Positions 49,077 through 56,585 of a stretch of DNA of 56,585 nt are shown here, piece after piece. The stretch is from Pezizomycotina sp. ARF18. Lineage: Eukaryota; Ascomycota. The position numbers and the translations under genes are program-made. Each line of letters starts with the position of its first letter. The first letter of the stretch is position 1. Location: the NCBI GenBank assembly GCA_002224055.1, contig AZLU01000018.1, forward strand, positions 294,005 through 350,589, written 5' to 3'. The notes beneath the pieces are model-generated. The model saw only the letters and a program-made list of their open reading frames with translations. It was not told where the DNA came from and made no database searches.

Positions 49077-50072
49077 TCATAGCCTCTTGAGCCCTTCCTC
49101 ACCGCCGGCTTCCTAACGCAGAAGCGGCAATCTTCTTCTTCTCCATCTCCTTCCTTTCCTCTCCGCCTCTTCGTCCGCGCTCCTGATGCGTCCGTTAGAA
49201 TTTACGCCGGATTCGCGCCTCCCCTCGAGCTTCGGACTCTTCCTCTTCGATGACGACGACGAAGATTCAGCTTGCGGGTACTAACACTCCTCCCTTCCTC
49301 GTAGTCTTCGAGCGCATCATCTAAGCCTGCGCTTCCTCAGCGGGCTAACGGGCGCGAGTACCTCCTTGGCTTCGGGGTACATTCCCCGCATTCCTCGAGT
49401 TTTCCTTACCGAGGTCTTCGGCGTCGGACATTTCCCACGTCCGTATCGCCTTCGTAGTCCGACTGTTCCGCGTACGGACTCGGCGGCCTCACCGGCGTGC
49501 TTATTTTCTCATCGTCTTCGTCGGCGTATAGCTCGATCGGCGACTCCGACCTCCGGTGCTCGTACACGTCATACTCCGAATCACCAGCGCGCTGCCGGAT
49601 CTCGCGCACAATATGTCTAATATGCGCGGGCACGGGAGCGTGAACCTTCGTCATCAACTTCGCGTGCTTAAAAAACGCTCTATAATCCTCTTCGCACAAC
49701 AATCCCGCGTCGGAGTTTAACGCCGACGAAGGTTCGGTTGTAATTAATAGACACCGAATGGTATCGAGTATATCTTTCAACGTATACTCTTTCTCCCACG
49801 ACGTCTTCAGCATGTCGACGCATACTTCGCCCGTGTGTTCGTCGACGTTTGGGTGCCAGATTTTAGTGCGGAAGTGGCCATTGGTGGTTCAGGGGGTAAG
49901 TGTGGGCAGGCGGACGTTGAGCTTGAAGACGCCGGATTCGAAGGGTGTTCCAGCGGGGCCGACGAGGTATACGTCGAGGTTTAGGAGGTCCTCGATCTGT
50001 TGCGGATCAGGTAGTCCGCGGGCGGGGTCGAGTGTAGTGCCGCATGGTCTGGTTTAAGCGGCGGAGCTGCAT
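49077..50072 (-). CDS. Ubiquitin-conjugating enzyme E2, UBE2S-like, with long tail
   Basis: E2 enzymes carry ubiquitin as a thioester and pass it to E3-bound substrates; UBE2S extends Lys11-linked chains with the anaphase-promoting complex. From the ATG at 50072: MQLRRLNQTM (helix 1), DLLNLDVYLVGPAGTPFESG and VFKLNVRLPTLTP (sheet), then KIWHPNVDEHTGEVCVDMLK with the HPN motif and catalytic Cys. YTLKDILDTIRCLLI and SALNSDAGLLCEEDYRAFF follow, then KHAKLMTKVHA. The spacing and the SALN-AG-LL-EDY block are those of UBE2S rather than UBC4/5 or UBC13. An acidic then Ser/Lys/Arg-rich tail follows (YEHRRSESPIELYADEDDEK, then SSSSSKRKSPKLEG), ending KPAVRKGLKRL at a TGA at 49077-49079 if one base is restored. 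Human UBE2S also has a basic tail, used to dock on the APC. Frameshifts occur after the sheet and in the tail. Confidence 0.82.
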
Positions 50073-50120
50073 CTTTTGATGGTTGATGACGGTTTCTTTG
50101 TCGTATGGGAAAAAAAAAAG

Positions 50121-50195
50121 CTGTCGGAGAGTGTTAGTATATTCGTCTTCCGTCCGCTGCGTCTATGCAGACAAGGGGGGGGGCTTTGAACTTAC
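50121..50195 (-). other. 5'UTR intron of the E2 gene
   Basis: On the minus strand the donor GTAAGT at 50195, a perfect TACTAAC branch point (50133-50139) and the acceptor CGACAG ending at 50121 define a 75-nt intron. No ATG precedes it in the nearby exon-1 sequence, and the first good E2 start (50072) lies after it, so it is most likely in the leader. Confidence 0.65.
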
Positions 50196-51538
50196 CGTTC
50201 CTTGTTGGTCCGGGTAGCTTGATGTCGTAAAAGAAAAAAGGTCGGTTGAAGTGGGGGATGAATGGATGTCGAAGAACAAAAGAATAGCGACAGATATAAA
50301 AAGGATAGAAAGATATTTAGATTCTATCTACCCTTTCCAATAACAAAATAATTCTTTTTATTATTATTATTATTATATTATTGTGCTCTCGGACCTCGAT
50401 GGAGATGGAGAGATCCGATTGTTGTTATGGGCGACGAAAGAATTATAAGATGAACTAGGGCAAAATGTCTTGTAGCAGCAGAGGCTCTTAAAGAATAAAA
50501 GAAATCGAATACGACGGAATCCCTTCTTCTTTCTTTTATAATATGCGACTTGGACTTTTGACCTTTGATTCTTGAAGCTTCCTTCCCCAGAGCTTTATAC
50601 AAGATGTGAGCTATCGTGGATATTGCGACAGAGAAAAAATCGTCTGATCGCACAAAAAACAAAAGAAAAAGAAAAAGAAGGATTCATGAAGAAATTGAAT
50701 TGAATAATTTAAAATAAAAAGAGAATAAAATAAAATAAATATATAAAAGAAAACTTATTAAAAAATGGGGGGATGTCGTCGAAGGTCATAAGGAAAATTT
50801 CGCACAGTAAGGGCACTGAGGAGGTTTTGTTTACATTACCCGATTAGGAAATGACAACAATCCTTCTGATTGGCTGGAACCTTTGTTTTTAAAAAGTTTT
50901 TCTGCTAATTAACCCGCATTCGGCAAGTTAACAGTGTGCGCAAGTTGTGGCAGCAGAAAGCACCACAACGCACCCCAGAAATGCCAGAATATCACACAGA
51001 AAAAAGGAAATTACCTTGTATATACTTTTACCGGTATCCACTTTACACGACAACAACGGCTCATCTTTCCCAACAACAACGCCAAATAGCGCCGCCCTAG
51101 ACTAGTCCAGGATTAGCCTAAAAAAACTTAAAAAGCAAGCACAAGCTATGATCCCCATTCCTTCAATATTGCCGACCCCTCCTTTTTTCCCCCGTTTCGT
51201 TAAAGTCGACCTACGACACGGACAAGCAGGAATGTAAACACAGACCCACAGTTCGGAGGTCAGTTCAGCTAACATTCGCCCTAGAGATACTCGAAAGGTG
51301 GGAAAAGCATGCCACAAGCAAGGTACCATGCCGTAACGCACGAAAGGGATTCCCGGGGTGAAAGCAAAAGGCGGCGGTAGGTAAGAGTGCATGCCAACCT
51401 GTCCAGTTGCAGATTATTGGTTCCTTTTCTCTGCTTTCATTTCTCATTCGATGTCCAATGTCTCCAAAATGGGTTTTGTTTTGATTTATCGTCTTTTGTT
51501 GATAAAAATCTTGCCTGTTTAATTGTCGCAAAGAAGTA

Positions 51539-51562
51539 TTATTTATTTATTTATTTATTTAT
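51539..51562. repeat. (TTTA)n microsatellite
   Basis: Six tandem TTTA units, the third such tract in the window besides 20972 and 25314. Confidence 0.8.
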
Positions 51563-51895
51563 CTTTTTTTTTTGCCCCTCACATTTCCTTCCGCATCCGT
51601 CACGTCATCATCGCTATCGAAGCGTGCCACGCGTGAAAAATAAGGCAAAGTGAAAAAAGTGGGTGATTCGCAAAGCCTCCCCGATAAGAGGTGTTATTCG
51701 TTAATCACAACGTGATAGCAAGCTGTGAGCTCTACGTTGTTTCTTTGTTGATAGATTAGTTCGGAGTTCCCCGCTAAGAGCTGCCACGAGCGAAATTCAA
51801 GGGTCCAGTTCGTGCATCGTTGTGAGAGCCGCGTGAGAGTTCGGGCTTAGGCGGGGTTTTCTATCAGATTTTGGTTCGGGTAAAATACCCTAAAA

Positions 51896-51939
51896 TGAAC
51901 AACAACAAACAACAAACAACAAACAAACAACAACAACAA
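51896..51939 (+). repeat. (CAA)n / (CAAA)n microsatellite
   Basis: CAA units alternate with CAAA units over about 44 bases. No reading frame of any length uses it. Confidence 0.85.
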
Positions 51940-54886
51940 TAGCGTAACAAGAAACGAACGAACGAAACGCCAAGCGCGATATAGATACACGCTTCAAACA
52001 ACCATGGAATGACCCATTGCGATGGTGAAGGTAGAAAGGCAGCCCGCAATTGACTTGAAGTGAATATGATGTATCGTTTCTATATTTATCGTTTCTTTCT
52101 CTTTTTGTTTATTGAGGATAGCAGGCAAAGAATATTGAAATATATTAGCCAATAAGAACCTACTTTCATATTCGACAAATATTAGAATGAAACATTCATC
52201 CGGTGTCGACAGCGATGTTTTGTCTATAGTGCTCCCATGAAGAAATTTAGCATTCAATTGCGAATTCCGCAAACAAAATTCCAGGAATTTTATCCTAACA
52301 CTGCAATTCTAGAATTATCGTTTCTTATTTTGTTTATCTGTCCATTAAGACAACCGGCCTATAATGACCGAGGTTACACCTCGTAGAATGCGAAAAAGAA
52401 TACAAAGTCCAATCGAAGCAAGTACGGAGAATTACCGCCAGCGCAGATATTTTTGCGTATTTCATGCCACAGGCTCTAGAAGCCTTCCTAATTTCTCTCA
52501 GCTGAATAGATATACTAGTAATCTTGTAATTGCAAGGTCGGAGGGTTCCCGCCTGCGGGGCCGCCAGTTGCGATACCAGAAATTCGGAATGACAAGAAAA
52601 GCAATGGGGATCGAAGCCTTTCAAAAAGGGTTATACGGAACCTTCGTTAATAGAACGGTGGTTCTTCTATTCTAAAAAGCACATTACTGATTCAGTGCGC
52701 ACGCACGTACTAAGTTCTCTAAGCACGATATAATCGAACTCCTCCCATCGACTGAGCCTTCCAACCATACAATCGCTTAATCGAACGTGCCTCCACAAAT
52801 CGCCAATCACTCACGCAATTAAAAAGTATCCTCTCTCGACGAGTCAAACCGCTCAAAAGATGGAACGCTGGGCTATTTCTACATTTGAGGAATTGGTGAT
52901 ATAAGCAATACTGGAAAGCTTAAGAGTGGAGAATGAGGTTCGAAAAAATGTCTTTTCCGGAAGCTCGCATCCGCTGACCCAATCTCGGCTAACTGAGCTT
53001 TTTTTCTCTGGTGGATCTCAACTCTGCCGATTAAGCTTTTATCGGACATCTCCTGCAGCCTTACTGTTACTCCACCGTTATTTCTCCTTGGGGGTCCCTG
53101 CATTTTTCTCCTCTATCCGTCAAATTTACGGGTTTTTTTTTTCGGCATCGTCGCGCGATGGTGATCGAATCGCAAGCACATTTAATATGTCGCTCGTATT
53201 CATGTCTCAGCCCTGGAAAACTGTCCCCTCCTGTCCTCTCCCGTCTGGTCCTGTCCAGTCAGTTTCCCAATTGAAAATCTGGAAACAGCCAAAGCTGTGA
53301 GCTATCGTATCAGATTCAATCGCGCCAAGGTTCCGACGAAGAGATGTCTTAATGTTCCAGCCAACAGCGTTCAACCCCCACTCACTCGAACGAGACGTTC
53401 AGGCCTATGGTATGCTCCGGCAGCCTGAGGGTGCTCAGGGGGCAAGCTTTTTGGGAGTTTTCGCATTTTCCTAGATCAATAAGCCTCAAGAGAGAAGCTC
53501 ATAACGTGAGGGGCGGCTACCTAAATTCTTTTTTTTTTCTTTCTTTTCTTTTCTTCGCTTTTGGCTCTATCGTAGGCTTCCTGGCTTCTCTCTCTTTTTT
53601 TTTTTTTTCTTCTTTTCCTCTCAGGCGATTTCTGACTGTTGCAGTTCTATTTTCCACCTCCGCAATTTAGCAAAATACATCGTAACCGCAATGTGACTCT
53701 CTTGGTGATATCAGAGCTCCGCCAGTTCTTCTTTCCCCCTTTACTTCGTGCGCCGGCGTGGAAAATCACGACGTCACGAGGCGAGCTTGCAGGGTAAGCG
53801 AATGACAGCATGCACAGCAAGAAAGGTCCGTTTCGTTTTCGCTAAAGATGACAACGGGGGCTTTTCTGGTTTCTGTTCTATTTTTAATTTTCTATATCAT
53901 TGGGGTTTTGTTTTACTTTACTGGGTGGGTTGGTGCCAAGATTGCTGCTATAGCTCACTGTCCCATTTTCCACTTTCCCAAGACACTCGAGGTCTCGCCG
54001 CACCACACCGTGCCTTTAGACATTGGCCGTCTTGGGATGGGGACAGTCCTCTAATTCTAATTGAGCTCACCGATTGTACTTCAAGAGGATCACTGTGTTC
54101 ACGAAGCCCGGCTTCTATCACAAGCTTCTAGAATGAAATGAAGCTTGGGTTTGTTTCCTGGAAATTCAACATCAATGCATGACGAAGTCTCGAAGCTGAA
54201 AACAGCCAAAGTTCAGAAATGAGTTCTATTTCTTAAGGGACCAAATAATGACTGCTCAAGGCAATGGTCCCTTTCATATCGATAAACGAGTCGCTCTTTT
54301 TTGCTATTCCTAGACTTATCCCCCTGTCTTAGTGGAACATGACCAGACGCTTATTTGGGGAGGTATGATTTAATTATTTTAACTCTATATCGCCTCGAAA
54401 AAGACTTCTGCCTGGAAATGATGGAAATTCATGCGTTTGAGCTGTCCATTGCTCACCTCCTCTTTCTGCCTTTTAGAACGTTTGCAACCTGTTCTTGGCG
54501 CGGACCGTCGAGTATAAGTTCCCTATCTTAACTATTTTTGTTTGTAACACCGCCCGCTTTTTCAATTATCGTCGACTTCGAATTCCTTCATTTAGTCTTG
54601 AGTATACCCGAGACCCAATACGAACCATTAATTCGAGTCTCATTTTTGTTATTCAGGTTTTGCTTGAACGAGCGCATCTTTACCTCGAGGATCTCTGCAC
54701 CTGCCTACGTTGGCTTTCACGAATTGCTATTCGCGATATCAGAACTCCGGCCGCGGAGACTCCCCGTTCCTTCTAAAAAGCTGCGAAATTTGCTGGCACT
54801 CATATATGCCTCAAAAAGGCACACTCTCCCTTTGGCAGATCCTACGAAATTTTAAACGAAAGTGGAACTTTTTTCTTTTTCGTCTG

Positions 54887-54937
<51 letters not shown>
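54887..54937 (+). repeat. Poly(A) tract, 51 A
   Basis: This is the longest homopolymer of the window. It could be the tail of a retroposed sequence or simple slippage; no coding or element remnant was seen directly upstream. Confidence 0.85.
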
Positions 54938-54940
<3 letters not shown>

Positions 54941-56564
54941 GCGAAGAAAAAGAAAAATATCGACAATAAAAAAGCGAGTCTTGAAAAACAGCTTAATCAA
55001 AAACTGGTTCGCCGTATAGGATCGGACCACGGGTATCTCCACTTCCCATTGCACTTCAGCTAGCTACAGACAGACGAAGGAACTAAACTGGGCCGTCAAA
55101 TTTCCACTGCGTGAAAGTAAATGGGAGTTGCGTTCGTGCAGCGAAGACAAGAGGAGTGATGTGTTTTTCGCATTAGAACGCATGGCAAAGTGGAAGCTAA
55201 ACTAAACCAAGTTTGTGCCCTTGGATTGACCTTTTTGAAGCGATGCCGCTGCTTTCTTGATAATGATTCGCACACCAAATGAACCCAAGTAAACAAATGA
55301 ATGATAACCCCATAATAATAACGAGCTGTTATGTAGAAGCGTCCCAGACTCCCAGGGAAAAAAGGCGTTTATCTACAAGGACATCTCCACTTTTTTTTTC
55401 CCCCCTTTCTTCCTTTTCTTTCTTTTCTTTCTTGGTGCTCTTCTCCTTTTTTATATACTTACTATTTTTCTATAACCTGTCTTGGTGTTGTTTAGTTCAG
55501 GAGATACATGTAATCATATAATAAAATACTCGGGAGGCCTTCTTATATCTTTTTAGCTAGCAGGTTTTTCCTTTTCTGTAGGTCTCTCTCTTTTTTTTTT
55601 TTGTGGTTCTCGTTGTCTCCATTTTTTGTTATATTTTCTTTTTTTTTCTCTTACTTTACTCGCTGCTCGTTGCCTTACCCCTTCCTTTTTCCACCCATCA
55701 GAATTTTCTTTTTCTTTTTTCTGTTCTTCTTCCTCTTCCTCCTCCGATATTGCCTTTAACACCGTACTATAACTATACCAGCAGCCAGCGAATTCCTTAA
55801 CAAACGACGACCGTTTTACCTCCATCACCTCCTAACTATCTACTCTCGTTCTCATACATACCGTTCTTGCCTGAGCCTAACTGTGTTTCCTTCGTTTTCG
55901 GACTACTGCAGCATGTCGAGGATTGTCTTCCTTGTTTCTTCTCTTCCGTTATACGACAAACTCGATTCCTCTGCTGCGGTTTGTCCTATCGTACGAAGGC
56001 GGGTTTGCTCGACACGGGAAGTTTTCACCTTTGGCGCTAAAAGGAACCAACTGCACTCCGCCAATGCTTTCCTGAACGACACGTGCCCTTTCTTCAATTA
56101 GGCAAGTTCAAGTGAAGAAGAGGAGAAGAAGGGGAGAGAAGGAATTGAGAGATTATTTGCTTGCTAGGAAAACTGGGCAGAAGTAGGGTTTGATTCTTTT
56201 TTCGAATTTCTCTTTCTCTTCGAACATACGTCAAGCTTCGAATATATCAGTTTGAAATCAGCGTTGGTAGCAATCGTCATTCTCTCGGTCATTCTTTTCA
56301 TTCTTTCCGTTATCATACAGCAAATAAGAGAAAGATCTTATACCAGGGGGATTTTCATCCGTGGGTTGTTTTTTCTTTTGTTAGCTCGGCCGGAAGATCT
56401 CAGGAACAAAAAGTTCGAGTGCTTATCTTTTTTTTGTCATCAAAACCACGCCGATTTTTATTTATTTTTTTTTTACTCGCCCATCTCCAGCTCCTCCGAG
56501 GATTCTTAAAAATCAACAAAACGACAATTCCCCTCACTTGCAATTATACAGTAATATCAGCAAA

Positions 56565-56585
56565 ATGCCATCGAAGAACAGACCG
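56565..56585 (+). CDS. Possible start of a gene running off the window
   Basis: An ATG in good context (CAAAATGCC) opens the frame MPSKNRP and continues to the window edge, after a T-rich then A/C-rich leader. Only seven codons are visible, so neither function nor reality can be judged. Confidence 0.25.

Larger units (their letters stand above)
50196..56564. other. Gene-poor region
   Basis: No gene was recognised in 6.4 kb. A 103-codon ATG frame at 52364-52675 (basic product, no motif) and a hydrophobic 68-codon frame at 53848-54054 are the only frames worth noting; neither is supported. The stretch holds (CAA)n, TTTA and poly(A) repeats and T-rich tracts near 53530, 53595 and 55590. The left end contains the E2 leader and promoter. 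Confidence 0.5.

Noticed and set aside
1-56585. CRISPR arrays, bacterial operons, ribosomal RNA and tRNA genes
   Set aside because: No regularly spaced direct repeats were seen. A visual search for tRNA A/B boxes and 5S rRNA motifs found nothing convincing; a covariance-model scan would be decisive.

Overview
This window looks like a piece of a filamentous ascomycete (Pezizomycotina) nuclear genome. The reasons are: short introns (66-105 nt) with GTAAGT/GTATGT donors, TACTAAC/GCTAAC-like branch points and CAG/TAG acceptors; a ribosomal protein uL1 (RPL10A) whose C-terminal residues are of the Pezizomycotina type; a PTH11-type membrane receptor; a fungal dynamin; a GliT-type disulfide oxidoreductase; an intracellular fungal GH13 alpha-amylase; and one very long fungal coiled-coil protein. 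All identifications rest on reading translations by eye; no database was searched.

Almost every gene is interrupted by single-base frameshifts, nearly all of them one base missing from a short homopolymer. Even the essential ribosomal protein gene needs eight bases restored to give its family length, so uncorrected long-read deletion errors are the simplest explanation. Gene spans below are therefore outer limits of frameshifted coding regions, not single ORFs.

Layout: 1-1213 (+) 3' part of a Tgl3/4/5-type triacylglycerol lipase; 1736-3703 (-) alpha-amylase, tail to tail with the lipase; 5416-6631 (-) membrane-anchored Lys-rich protein; 6632-12827 long gene-poor stretch with poly(T), poly(G) and GGA tracts; 12828-13913 (+) thioredoxin-reductase-like oxidoreductase; 13914-18463 nothing recognisable; 18464-20739 (-) dynamin-family GTPase, head to head with 21913-22747 (+) RPL10A across a 1.2 kb shared promoter region; 24115-24940 (+) apparently truncated kinase-like N-terminus; 27279-29120 (+) PTH11/SAT4-type membrane protein; 29300-29830 degenerate pyrimidine minisatellite; 29121-37042 otherwise gene-poor; 37043-45272 (-) about 2,740-residue coiled-coil protein; 45273-49076 microsatellite-rich upstream region; 49077-50072 (-) UBE2S-like ubiquitin-conjugating enzyme with a 5'UTR intron; 50073-56564 gene-poor; 56565-end (+) possible start of another gene.

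The genes do not form an evident cluster or pathway. Two deal with storage compounds (lipase and amylase, convergent neighbours), two are housekeeping (RPL10A and the E2), two concern membranes or cytoskeleton (dynamin, coiled-coil giant), and one is a probable receptor. I did not find a convincing new system. The most notable items are the systematic base loss, the inverted CCCTA motif upstream of RPL10A, the long homopolymer palindromes, the pyrimidine minisatellite and the giant coiled-coil gene.
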